Positions 1 through 7,503 of a stretch of 29,825 nucleotides of DNA are shown piece after piece. The translations under genes were made by a program, and so were the position numbers. Position 1 is the first letter of the stretch. Every line of letters begins with the position of its first letter. The notes below the pieces were generated by a model, which was not told the DNA's origin, searched no databases, and worked only from the letters and a program-made list of their open reading frames with translations. Source of the DNA: Lachnospiraceae bacterium UBA7589 (lineage in GTDB: Bacteria; Bacillota; Clostridia; Lachnospirales; Lachnospiraceae); assembly GCA_002476495.1 (NCBI GenBank), contig DLKL01000037.1, forward strand, positions 1 to 29,825, in the 5' to 3' direction.

Positions 1-46
1 GAGGTTCTGAAGGTACACATGTGGTACTTTGAATAACTAGTAATAC

Positions 47-66
47 AGCACACTTTATGGTGTGCT
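47..66 (+). terminator. Weak hairpin before tRNA-Trp
   Basis: A 7-bp stem (47-53 with 60-66, arms AGCACAC and GTGTGCT) encloses a 6-base loop and is followed by an AT-rich but not uninterrupted T run. It could end a gene lying left of the window or be a processing hairpin before the tRNA. The first 46 bases are too short to assign to a gene. Confidence 0.35.
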
Positions 67-78
67 TAAATTTAATAT

Positions 79-149
79 AGGGGATTGGTCAAATGGTATG
101 ATAGGGGTCTCCAAAACCTTTGGCGGGAGTTCGATTCTCTCATCCCCTG
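79..149 (+). tRNA. tRNA-Trp (anticodon CCA)
   Basis: A full cloverleaf can be folded by eye. The acceptor arms are AGGGGAT (79-85) and ATCCCCT (142-148) with discriminator G149. The D-stem is GTCA/TGAT, the anticodon stem GGGGT/ACCTT, and the loop CTCCAAA carries anticodon CCA at 111-113. The T-arm is GGGAG-TTCGATT-CTCTC. The core around GGTCTCCAAAACC matches bacterial tRNA-Trp, and G at the discriminator position is usual for this tRNA. The 3' CCA is not encoded and must be added after transcription. A strong terminator follows ten bases later. Confidence 0.95.
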
Positions 150-158
150 CTGATTAAA

Positions 159-192
159 AGACTGGAATTACTTGTGATTCCAGTCTTTTTTT
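159..192 (+). terminator. Rho-independent terminator of tRNA-Trp
   Basis: A perfect 10-bp stem AGACTGGAAT (159-168) / ATTCCAGTCT (177-186) has an 8-base loop and a run of seven T ending at 192. It directly follows the tRNA and ends its transcript. Bases 193-326, up to the stop codon of the next gene, show no gene or clear signal. Confidence 0.9.
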
Positions 193-326
193 ACTTTATA
201 GACTCTAGGTTGATTCTATATATTTACATGGTTGATAATAGATGAATAAAGAAATATTATATATCTAACATATGTAAAGTTCATACTAATGAAATGAATA
301 TTGATAGGATTCAGAAATATCCATGA

Positions 327-1205
327 TTAATCATTAGGAATATTATGAAATCTTCCGGCTAATTCTTCTGTTTTTAGGATATTTATAAAGGCATGGGAAT
401 CTATGCTGCGGATAAGAGGAATCAGCTGGCGTCTTGCATCTGTATTAATAACCGAGTATATCATTGTTTTTTCTTTATTTTCATAGCAGCCTATTCCCTT
501 AAACAGTGTGGCATCATGATTGGTCGTATTTTTAATCATCTGATATATTTCTTCATATTTATCCGATATTATAAGGAGAGTTTCTTTCTGATAACGTTTA
601 TAAAGAATCTGAATAACCTGGGTGCTGCAGAACTGGAAAATTATTGAGTACAGTGCAATGGACCAACCATACAAGGCTCCGGCTATAAGAAGTATAACTA
701 CATTTCCGGCAAGAATATAATTCCATGCATCCATCCCTTTTTCCTGGGACATATAGATACTTATAAAATCTGTTCCTCCTGTAGTTGTTCCGACATTGAG
801 GCAAAGAGCTATGGCAAAACCATTTATAATTCCACCGAATATACTTATTAACAGTACATCATTTGTAAAAAAGAAGGATGGTAATATATCCACAAAAATA
901 CTGGACAGAAATATAGTGAGAAGAGAATACAGGGTAAATTTTTTTCCGATAAATCTGAAGCCGATATAGACAGGTATAAGGTTAAGAATAATATTAAACA
1001 GAGTGTATGGTATGGTTATGTGCAAAGCACTTTGAAAAACGTGCTGAAGCAATAAAGATACTCCTGACATACCTCCGGGTAACAGGCTGGCAGCCCTGGC
1101 AAAGGAGCTGAGATTCCATGCAAAAATGAGTGATGCAAGAATAACTATAAATATTCTGAAATATTCATAAAAAACAGGATGCTTTCTTTCTATGGACTGA
1201 AACAT
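327..1205 (-). CDS. YitT-family membrane protein (DUF161 + DUF2179)
   Basis: A 292-residue integral membrane protein of the YitT type. The N-terminal two thirds hold about five hydrophobic segments with the family pattern, including the conserved G-x-T-T-G-G-T-D loop after the fourth segment. The last ~80 residues form a soluble DUF2179-like domain, seen in the stretch running from KRYQKETLLIISDK to the end. The start at 1205 (MFQSIERKHP) is preferred over an in-frame ATG at 1274, because a GGGGG stretch lies just upstream and a TTAACA-17-TATAAT promoter sits between the two ATGs. The transported substrate, if any, is not known for this family. It diverges from the chemoreceptor gene and appears monocistronic. 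Confidence 0.88.
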   Translation of the reverse strand: MFQSIERKHPVFYEYFRIFIVILASLIFAWNLSSFARAASLLPGGMSGVSLLLQHVFQSALHITIPYTLFNIILNLIPVYIGFRFIGKKFTLYSLLTIFLSSIFVDILPSFFFTNDVLLISIFGGIINGFAIALCLNVGTTTGGTDFISIYMSQEKGMDAWNYILAGNVVILLIAGALYGWSIALYSIIFQFCSTQVIQILYKRYQKETLLIISDKYEEIYQMIKNTTNHDATLFKGIGCYENKEKTMIYSVINTDARRQLIPLIRSIDSHAFINILKTEELAGRFHNIPND

Positions 1206-1232
1206 AATATATCTACCCCCTTTTCCTTTATT

Positions 1233-1261
1233 ATTATAGCATTTTGTACCTTTTATGTTAA
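1233..1261 (-). promoter_or_regulatory. Promoter of the YitT-family gene
   Basis: On the minus strand TTAACA (plus-strand 1256-1261) and TATAAT (1233-1238) are separated by exactly 17 bases, a near-consensus sigma-A promoter. It lies 28 bases upstream of the chosen ATG at 1205, which supports that start. Confidence 0.75.
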
Positions 1262-1296
1262 CAAAAAATATCATATATGTAAAATGTAAAAAGTAC

Positions 1297-1305
1297 TGGT
1301 ATAAT
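1297..1305 (+). promoter_or_regulatory. Extended -10 promoter of the chemoreceptor gene
   Basis: TGGTATAAT is a perfect extended -10 element (TGn-TATAAT). No good -35 is visible, which is common for extended -10 promoters. The inferred transcript start near 1312 gives a leader of about 50 bases. That leader contains an inverted repeat GCATTAC (1310-1316) / GTAATGC (1338-1344) of unknown role. Confidence 0.6.
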
Positions 1306-1360
1306 CATAGCATTACTGATAAAATGGTACATATATTGTAATGCAAAGGAGAATTAATGT

Positions 1361-2869
1361 ATGGATAGTAAAGATAATCAGTTTTTTTATGACAACGAAG
1401 TTAATGTAACGAAAAACATGATTAAGATTTTAAGATGGATAATTCTGGTATTTCCGGCAATTATGATTTTTTCGGCTGTTGGTTTATTTCAGTCAAAAAT
1501 ATCAGATTTGCTGATTATGACAGGTGTCGGTCTTGTTGTTACCATGGGTCCAACACTTGCATATAAAGCGGGAGTACCAATACAGATATTGAAGTATGTG
1601 GTTCTTGTAGCCTTATGTGGATTGCTTACAATTATGGCAAGTAATGCCTCTGTAGGTATCTATATGACTTATTCATTACCGATGGTATTCAGTATTTTCT
1701 ATTACGACAAAAGGCTTACCCTTAAGACAGCTATAATAAGTTATGCATTTCTTGTCCTCTCACTTTTTCTGCGTTCAAGGGGAGTTAAACAGATTGAATT
1801 TGATGATAATTTTACCTGGTTTGTGAGCCGTAGTGTGGGATTTCTGATTGAAAATTCAGTTATGACCCTTGTGTGCGTAAAGATTGCCGAAGCAGCAAGA
1901 AAAGTATTGGAGAACCTTAATGACACACAGAAGGTGGCAGTACTCATATCTGAGTGTAATCAGGCATCCACAGAGCTGATTGATGAGACTAAGGAATTCA
2001 GACAGCATATGGGACATTTTCAGGAAACCAATGAGCAGATAACCAATGCGGCTGAGAAATCTCTTGAGGATTGTGACAGCAGCGAACAGCTTGCTGTTGA
2101 GCTTACCGGTGAGACACAGACAGCTACAGAAAATGCAAAAAATATAAGAAATCAAAGTGATAAGATGGCTCAAATAGCTCAGGAAACATACAAAAAGCTG
2201 GGAGAATATATTACATATATGACAGATACCGCTTCCAGCATGGAGAGAATTCAAAGAACTGCAGGAGATACAGAGGAAGCTATATCAAGTCTCAAAGATG
2301 CAATGGAAGAGGTTTCGGAATTTGCCCAAGCTATAGGTAATATCACTTCACAGACCAATCTTCTTGCCTTGAATGCCAGCATAGAGGCTGCCAGAGCCGG
2401 AGAGCATGGAAAAGGTTTTGCTGTTGTTGCAGAAGAAGTCAGAGTACTGGCAGAAAATTCCAAGACTGCCAGTGAATCCATATCGGGAATAATACTCAAT
2501 ATTGAAGAACTTCTTGAGCAGGTTCAGGAAGCAAATAAGCGGAGTGTCATTTCCATAGAGGAAGGTCTTTTAAAGATTAATGGTGCAAAGGCTGAAGCCG
2601 ATGAAATCGGAAATATGCAGACTGATTCAAAGGAAATGGCAATTCAGGTGTTGAATGCCAGTGAAGAAACCGAAAGCTTTGTCAATAAGCTGGTAGAGAC
2701 ATCGGAAAAGATTCTTGAGCTTGTTGGAAGTCTCAGAGAACAGACAAGTCAGGTTGTTGAGCAGGGAAGAAGCCAGAAGCAGGTAACGGAAGACGTTGAG
2801 AATTCATTCGTCAGTGTTGAGCAGGTTGCAGAGAGACTGGTTAAAATTGCCGGAGTTACAGTGGATTAG
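1361..2869 (+). CDS. Methyl-accepting chemotaxis protein, membrane-embedded sensor type
   Basis: A 502-residue chemoreceptor-like signal transducer. Residues ~20-170 hold about six closely spaced hydrophobic segments with short loops; there is no sizeable extracytoplasmic ligand domain and no recognisable HAMP region. The remainder is a long alpha-helical coiled coil whose hairpin tip carries the invariant CheA/CheW-binding core (LNASIEAARAGEHG, around residue 336-349, then GFAVVAEEVRVLAENS). Such proteins pass a membrane-derived signal to CheA. The start follows AAAGGAG at 1345-1351; the nearby ATG at 1357 stops after three codons. Strong terminator downstream, so monocistronic. The ligand cannot be told from the sequence, and no other chemotaxis genes are in the window. 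Confidence 0.93.
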   Translation: MDSKDNQFFYDNEVNVTKNMIKILRWIILVFPAIMIFSAVGLFQSKISDLLIMTGVGLVVTMGPTLAYKAGVPIQILKYVVLVALCGLLTIMASNASVGIYMTYSLPMVFSIFYYDKRLTLKTAIISYAFLVLSLFLRSRGVKQIEFDDNFTWFVSRSVGFLIENSVMTLVCVKIAEAARKVLENLNDTQKVAVLISECNQASTELIDETKEFRQHMGHFQETNEQITNAAEKSLEDCDSSEQLAVELTGETQTATENAKNIRNQSDKMAQIAQETYKKLGEYITYMTDTASSMERIQRTAGDTEEAISSLKDAMEEVSEFAQAIGNITSQTNLLALNASIEAARAGEHGKGFAVVAEEVRVLAENSKTASESISGIILNIEELLEQVQEANKRSVISIEEGLLKINGAKAEADEIGNMQTDSKEMAIQVLNASEETESFVNKLVETSEKILELVGSLREQTSQVVEQGRSQKQVTEDVENSFVSVEQVAERLVKIAGVTVD

Positions 2870-2879
2870 AATTAATTAG

Positions 2880-2948
2880 CCGGTAGGGATATCATTACCT
2901 ATGTTTTATGTCAGGAACATGGACAATGATATCCTTACCGGTTTTTTT
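2880..2948 (+). terminator. Strong terminator after the chemoreceptor
   Basis: Long arms CCGGTAGGGATATCATT (2880-2896) and AATGATATCCTTACCGG (2925-2941) pair almost perfectly and run into seven T (2942-2948). The apical 28 bases are not obviously structured. Confidence 0.9.
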
Positions 2949-2985
2949 ATGTTTTGATAATTATTATCATCTGGAAAGATTATCC

Positions 2986-3037
2986 TTGAAATCATTTTTA
3001 TAAGTGATATAATCTACCTGTAATTAGTTATAACTAA
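2986..3037 (+). promoter_or_regulatory. Promoter with perfect palindromic operator for the FtsX-type ABC exporter
   Basis: TTGAAA (2986-2991), 16 bases, TATAAT (3008-3013). The perfect 14-bp palindrome TTAGTTATAACTAA (3024-3037) lies just after the expected transcription start. A second looser repeat ATTAG-N7-CTAAT follows at about 3043-3059. A protein bound here would block transcription. TTAG..CTAA half-sites resemble DtxR-family operators, and a DtxR-family gene lies at the 3' end of this operon (6689-7069), so it is the natural candidate; this is inference. Confidence 0.65.
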
Positions 3038-3111
3038 CCAATATTAGCATTAAACTAATTTGGCGACTTAAATATAAATTTTAGCAATTTATATTGCGGA
3101 AAGAGGGTATT

Positions 3112-3828
3112 ATGTCTGATAAAGAGAAAAAGTTTTTGGAAATTGTTGATTTGAAAAAGGGCTTTGGAAGTGGAGATACCAGGCAGGAGGTTCTCCGTGG
3201 AATGAATTTTTCTGTGGCTAAAGGAGAATTCTGCGTCCTTCTCGGACCATCCGGTTCAGGAAAATCTACTCTTCTTAATATTATAGGAGGAATAGATAAT
3301 GCTGATTCAGGTTATATCTGTATTAACGGAGATAAGCTTGAGGATATGGATGAAAAGGGTCTTACCAGATATCGCAGGAAGCATCTCGGATATGTATTTC
3401 AAATGTATAATCTTATTGCAAACCTGAATGTAAAGGAAAATATCGAAGTGGGAGCATATCTTTCCGATAATCCTCTGGATATCGATGATCTCCTGAATAC
3501 GCTTGGATTATATGAGCATAGATATAAATTACCTAACCAGTTGTCAGGTGGACAGCAGCAACGTGTATCCATAGGGCGTGCAATTGTCAAAAATCCGGAT
3601 ATCCTCCTTTGCGATGAGCCTACAGGAGCCTTGGATTATAACACATCCAAGGATATACTTAAGCTTATTGAGGATGTAAACCGGAAATATGGAAATACGG
3701 TGATTATGGTTACTCATAACGAAGCTATAAAGAATATGGCAGATCATGTCATTAAGCTTCGTGATGGTGCTGTACGTCACAACAATATTAATGAAAATAA
3801 AATTTCAGCTCAGGAACTTGAGTGGTAA
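3112..3828 (+). CDS. ABC transporter ATP-binding protein (MacB/LolD-like)
   Basis: A 238-residue ATPase that powers the FtsX-type permease encoded next to it. Walker A is GPSGSGKST, the Q-loop lies in VFQMYN, the signature is LSGGQQQR, Walker B is ILLCDEPTGALD and the switch His is in VTHN. The LSGGQQQ signature and TGALD after Walker B mark the LolD/MacB/BceA subfamily of mechanotransmission or peptide exporters. The ATG at 3112 is preferred to an upstream in-frame TTG at 3094, since AAGAGGG precedes it closely. The permease ATG lies 14 bases after its stop, so the two are co-transcribed. The substrate is not evident. Confidence 0.93.
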   Translation: MSDKEKKFLEIVDLKKGFGSGDTRQEVLRGMNFSVAKGEFCVLLGPSGSGKSTLLNIIGGIDNADSGYICINGDKLEDMDEKGLTRYRRKHLGYVFQMYNLIANLNVKENIEVGAYLSDNPLDIDDLLNTLGLYEHRYKLPNQLSGGQQQRVSIGRAIVKNPDILLCDEPTGALDYNTSKDILKLIEDVNRKYGNTVIMVTHNEAIKNMADHVIKLRDGAVRHNNINENKISAQELEW

Positions 3829-3842
3829 GGGGTGTGAGATAT

Positions 3843-6590
3843 ATGAAAAAAATTAAAAATCCCCTTATAAAACGTGTTCCGAGAGAGCTTATAGGAGACT
3901 GGAAAAAATATCTTGTGGTAGCCTTATTTCTTATTTTGACAATAGGCTTTGTATCAGGCATGTATGTGGCAAACGGAAGTATGATGCAGGCCGCCGAAGA
4001 GGGCATAACAAAATATAAGCGGGAGGATGGACATTTTGAGCTGAAAAATAAGGCTGATTACGACCTTGTTAGTGCTATTGAAACAGGTGAAAAGGCAGAC
4101 ATTAAGCAATATTATCTGGATAAAGCAAAGAGTGAACTGGATGACAAATTTGATGATGAATTCAAGAAAGAGTTTGATAGAGAATTTAATGACAAATTTG
4201 ACAGTGAATTTAAGAATCAGTTTGATTCCCAATTTATAGCACAGGTGAAAGAAACTCTTACAGAAAGTGGCATTAATGAGGAAATGGCTGATGCAATGCT
4301 GGATATGGCTGTTGAACAGGCTAAGCAGAATGGAAGCTATCAGACAGCTTATGACAGCGCTTATGCAAGTGCCTATGACAGTGCTTATGATGAAGCATAT
4401 GAGGAGGCTTATAGTGAGGCATACGACGAGGCATGGAAAAAGATACAGAACGAAATAGATGATGAATATGCTGAGGCAGAAGATAAGTATGAACTGAATG
4501 ATTCTGGATTTGAAGCTCAGAAGGTTAAAGTATATGAGAATTTTTACCGTGATGAAGATGAGGATTATGACAATAACGGTGAAAAGGATGGTGACATCCG
4601 TGTTTATTATAAAACAGAGGATGTAAATAATGCCTGTATACATGAGGGAAGATTTCCTGAAGCAGCGGATGAAATTGCCATTGACCGTATGCATGCCGAT
4701 AATGTAGGTATTAAGACAGGAGATACAATAACTGTAGGCGGAAAAGAGTTTAAGGTAGTAGGTCTTATTGCTTATGTGAATTATGCAACACTTCATGAAA
4801 AGGCTACAGATTTTATGTTTGATGCGTTGAAATTTGATGTAGCTATGGTAACTGAGGAGGGATTTGAAACTCTCGGGAAAAGGGTACATTATAATTACGC
4901 ATGGAATTATGAAAACGGACCTGAGGATGATATCGAGACAAAAAGCAAATCGGATGATTTTATGAAGGCTTTGTTAACCCAGACTGTTGTTGCGGATAAT
5001 GAAATACAGGATTATGTTCCTGCATATGCCAATCCGGCAATAAACTTTGCCACAGATGATATGGGTTCAGATGAGGCAATGGGTGGAGTTATACTAGATG
5101 TCTTAACTGTGATTATCGCATTTATTTTTGCAATTACAATCAGTAATACCATCATTAAGGAATCAGCCACTATAGGAACCCTTAGGGCATCAGGGTATAC
5201 AAGAGGAGAGCTTATAAGACATTACCTGTCAATGCCTGTAATTGTCACTCTTATTGGTGCTGTTATCGGTAATATTCTTGGATATACAGTGTTTAAGAAC
5301 GTTGTTGTGGGAATGTATTATAACAGCTATAGTCTTCCGACATACAAGACAATATGGAATTCAACTGCTTTTGTAAAGACAACATTGATACCGATTGCAC
5401 TTATGTTTATTGTTAATCTTCTGGTAATAGTAAAAATGATGAAACATACACCATTACAATTTATCAGACATGATTTGAAGAAAAATAAGCGTAAAAAGAC
5501 AATGAGGCTTCCAAGATGGAAATTCTTAAGCCGTTTCCGTATGAGAATATTGCTTCAGAATATACCTAATTACATTGTACTTTTTGCAGGAATAGCTTTT
5601 ATTATGATTATGTTGGCCATGGCAGTAGGTATGCCTAATACTCTCAAGTATTACAAGGATCATACCGGAGATTTGATGTTTGCAAATTATCAATATGTAC
5701 TTTCATCATATGAGGATGAAGATGGTAATATTATTAAAACTGATAATCCTGATGCCGAAATGTTTGATATGGCCACCCTTCAGAAAAAAGGTGATAAGCT
5801 GAGTGAGGAGGTTTCGGTATACGGCATTGAGGACGAAAGCAGATATGTAAATATACCGGGTTTTAGCAGCCTTAAGGATAATGAGGTGTATATTTCAAAA
5901 TCCTTTAGCAAAAAATATAATCTGGAAGAGGGAGACACATTTACCCTTGATGAGAAATATGAGAATAAGCAATACAAATTCAGGATTTCCGGAATTTATG
6001 ATAAGTGTCAGAGCATAGCAGTATTCATGCCTATTGAGAATTTCAGTAAAAGCTTTGAACTTAAGTCCGGAGAGTTCAGCGGATACTTAACTGATTCTGA
6101 GATACATGATATTAAGGAAGATTATATTGCTACAATTATTACTATAGACGATATTACAAAAATGTGTGACCAGCTGGATCATTCAATGGGATCATATATG
6201 ACATATTTCCAGTATCTGTGCATTTTACTTTCGGTTGTACTTATTTATCTGTTGACAAAAATAATAATTGAAAAAAATGAAAATGCAATTTCCATGACAA
6301 AAATATTGGGATATGAAAATAAGGAAATAGCAGGATTGTATCTTATGTCAACTACCATAGCAGTAGTAATAATAGATATAATAAGTGTATTTCTGGGTGA
6401 ATTAGCCATCTTATATGTATGGAAGGTCATGATGTCATCATATACAGGCTGGTTTGATTTTTACATCAGTCCTCTGGGATATGTTAAGATGTTTGCCTTT
6501 GTTATGATAGGATATCTGATAGTCATGATGTTTGACTTTAAGAGAATTAAAAAGATTCCTATGGATCAGGCATTAAAAAATGTGGAATAG
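3843..6590 (+). CDS. FtsX-like ABC permease with aromatic tetrad-repeat outer domain
   Basis: A 915-residue permease with two FtsX modules. TM1 lies near residues 24-44, a large outer domain spans ~45-405, three helices follow (~412-435, ~460-485, ~510-535), then TM5 (~580-600), a second outer domain (~600-780) and three terminal helices. The first outer domain contains two remarkable blocks: residues 100-131 with Phe at every fourth position (103 to 131, eight times), and 170-198 with Tyr at every fourth position (seven times) ending in Trp. They should form long acidic amphipathic helices, possibly a hairpin stalk outside the cell. The rest of this domain (from ~residue 225) resembles a MacB-type periplasmic core. 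The ATG at 3843 has AAGGGGTG upstream. Function is inferred as exporter or stress-sensing transporter; the substrate is unknown. Confidence 0.88.
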   Translation: MKKIKNPLIKRVPRELIGDWKKYLVVALFLILTIGFVSGMYVANGSMMQAAEEGITKYKREDGHFELKNKADYDLVSAIETGEKADIKQYYLDKAKSELDDKFDDEFKKEFDREFNDKFDSEFKNQFDSQFIAQVKETLTESGINEEMADAMLDMAVEQAKQNGSYQTAYDSAYASAYDSAYDEAYEEAYSEAYDEAWKKIQNEIDDEYAEAEDKYELNDSGFEAQKVKVYENFYRDEDEDYDNNGEKDGDIRVYYKTEDVNNACIHEGRFPEAADEIAIDRMHADNVGIKTGDTITVGGKEFKVVGLIAYVNYATLHEKATDFMFDALKFDVAMVTEEGFETLGKRVHYNYAWNYENGPEDDIETKSKSDDFMKALLTQTVVADNEIQDYVPAYANPAINFATDDMGSDEAMGGVILDVLTVIIAFIFAITISNTIIKESATIGTLRASGYTRGELIRHYLSMPVIVTLIGAVIGNILGYTVFKNVVVGMYYNSYSLPTYKTIWNSTAFVKTTLIPIALMFIVNLLVIVKMMKHTPLQFIRHDLKKNKRKKTMRLPRWKFLSRFRMRILLQNIPNYIVLFAGIAFIMIMLAMAVGMPNTLKYYKDHTGDLMFANYQYVLSSYEDEDGNIIKTDNPDAEMFDMATLQKKGDKLSEEVSVYGIEDESRYVNIPGFSSLKDNEVYISKSFSKKYNLEEGDTFTLDEKYENKQYKFRISGIYDKCQSIAVFMPIENFSKSFELKSGEFSGYLTDSEIHDIKEDYIATIITIDDITKMCDQLDHSMGSYMTYFQYLCILLSVVLIYLLTKIIIEKNENAISMTKILGYENKEIAGLYLMSTTIAVVIIDIISVFLGELAILYVWKVMMSSYTGWFDFYISPLGYVKMFAFVMIGYLIVMMFDFKRIKKIPMDQALKNVE
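4140..4235 (+). repeat. Coding repeat: eight xxxF tetrads
   Basis: A 12-base periodicity encodes eight consecutive four-residue units, each ending in Phe (permease residues 100-131, for example DDKF-DDEF-KKEF-DREF). Units are imperfect at DNA level, so this is an old repeat and not a fresh slippage tract. Charged residues fill the other positions. Confidence 0.85.
4347..4436 (+). repeat. Coding repeat: seven AYxx tetrads ending in AW
   Basis: Period-12 DNA encodes units of the type AYDS, AYAS, AYDE, AYEE, AYSE with Tyr at residues 170, 174, 178, 182, 186, 190 and 194 and Trp at 198. Ala precedes every aromatic residue. It is separated from the Phe block by a ~38-residue linker that includes a short non-repeat helix, so the two blocks could pack antiparallel. 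Confidence 0.85.
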
Positions 6591-6615
6591 CATAAAGAAT
6601 TGATATTCTTTAATA

Positions 6616-6647
6616 GATGCTTCCGGAGAAATCCCGGAGGCATCTTT
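6616..6647 (+). terminator. Terminator after the FtsX-type permease
   Basis: An 11-bp stem GATGCTTCCGG (6616-6626) / CCGGAGGCATC (6634-6644) with one G-T pair is followed by a short T run. The T tract is weak, so some read-through into the regulator gene is possible. Confidence 0.7.
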
Positions 6648-6688
6648 CCATTATTGCATAGCAGACGCATAAGGGAGGTGTAAATAAC

Positions 6689-7069
6689 ATGGACAAGCGT
6701 AAAATCAAGAAATCCAAGGAAGATTATCTGGAGGCCATACTGATCAGAATCAATAAGTATGGTGCATGCAGGGTAACAGATATAGCTGAACAGATGGGAT
6801 ACTCTAAGGCAAGTACAAGTGTTGCGTTAAAAAAGCTTGAAGAGGAAGGCTGTATTATTAAGGATGACTGGAGAGTTCTGCTTACGGATCAGGGATATGC
6901 CATTGCTTCCCGGATATATGAAAGACATAATTTTTTTCTGGAATGGTTTCAATGCATAGGTATATCCAAGGATATTGCTGAGGCGGATGCCTGTATGATA
7001 GAACATGTCATTTCTGATGAAAGTTTTGAAAAAATCAAGGAATACCTTAATCAGGTCAGGGAAAAGTAG
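6689..7069 (+). CDS. DtxR/MntR-family metal-dependent transcriptional regulator
   Basis: A 126-residue regulator. The N-terminal winged helix carries the family opening KSKEDYLEAI and the recognition region around MGYSKASTSVALKKL. The following segment, ERHNFFLEWF and then EADACMIEHVISDE, is the metal-binding and dimerisation domain: Glu, His and Cys/Asp residues here match positions that bind Mn or Fe in MntR and DtxR. It has no C-terminal SH3-like domain, as in MntR. The start has GGGAGGTG upstream. It sits between an ABC exporter and a DUF6110/P-type ATPase pair, both preceded by palindromes, so it may sense Mn or Fe and control metal efflux. The metal cannot be decided from sequence alone. 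Confidence 0.88.
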   Translation: MDKRKIKKSKEDYLEAILIRINKYGACRVTDIAEQMGYSKASTSVALKKLEEEGCIIKDDWRVLLTDQGYAIASRIYERHNFFLEWFQCIGISKDIAEADACMIEHVISDESFEKIKEYLNQVREK

Positions 7070-7087
7070 AATATATTTGTCAGCCTC

Positions 7088-7105
7088 AACTAACAAACGT
7101 TAATT
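7088..7105. promoter_or_regulatory. Candidate metal-regulator operator before the DUF6110/ATPase pair
   Basis: Imperfect palindrome AACTAAC (7088-7094) - AAAC - GTTAATT (7099-7105), with 6 of 7 arm positions matching. The half-site resembles the AACTAA arm of the palindrome at 3024-3037. TTGTCA and TTAATT flank part of it at 17-base spacing, but the promoter itself is weak and uncertain. Confidence 0.4.
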
Positions 7106-7168
7106 AAGCATTTTCATATTATCAGTGTTAAAATAAGATAAATAAAAACAGATAACGGAGGTACTATT

Positions 7169-7477
7169 ATGAACATTAAGAAGATTGGAGCTTTCTTAGG
7201 AGGCGTTGTGTTTGGAACAGCAGGAATTGCAATTCTTTCAGGCAATGACGCAAAAAAAGTGTATACCCATTGCACAGCCGCAGTTTTAAGAGGTAAGGAC
7301 AGTGTAGTTAAAAAGGCTATGATTTTAAAGGAAAATTGTGGAGATATCTATGAGGATGCCAGGGATATAAACGAAAAGAGATATGCTGCACAGGAGCTTT
7401 CCAGGATTGAGGAGGCGAGAGCAATAATTGAAGAGTATGACAACAAAGATAAAAGTGATACATCTGAGAAAAATTAG
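7169..7477 (+). CDS. DUF6110-like small membrane-anchored protein
   Basis: A 102-residue protein. Residues ~5-24 form one glycine-rich hydrophobic segment (KIGAFLGGVVFGTAGIAIL). It is followed by a conserved-looking amphipathic stretch with DAKKVYTHCTAAVLRGKD and a C-terminal charged helix. This resembles the DUF6110 family found in gut Clostridia, often beside metal-translocating P-type ATPases (recalled family knowledge, not searched). His34 and Cys35 and the later Cys53 are potential metal ligands. AACGGAGG precedes the ATG. It lies 26 bases before the ATPase and is surely in the same transcript. A role as accessory or chaperone for the ATPase is inference. Confidence 0.75.
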   Translation: MNIKKIGAFLGGVVFGTAGIAILSGNDAKKVYTHCTAAVLRGKDSVVKKAMILKENCGDIYEDARDINEKRYAAQELSRIEEARAIIEEYDNKDKSDTSEKN

Positions 7478-7503
7478 ATTAATAATAATAGGGTGAATTA
7501 TGT

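Noticed and set aside
1..36. Open reading at the window edge ending in TAA at 34-36 (reads EVLKVHMWYFE)
   Set aside because: Only eleven codons are visible and another frame is equally open to 32, so neither can be called the end of a gene.
4140..4436. CRISPR array or tandem satellite
   Set aside because: The periodicity is 12 bases, in frame and encoding protein tetrads, with no spacers; it is a coding repeat.
3954..4889. Long open frame of 311 codons on the minus strand
   Set aside because: It is antisense to the repeat-rich outer domain of the permease; the skewed composition of the repeats keeps stops out. The product is a low-complexity Ile/Phe/Cys-rich string with no ribosome site.
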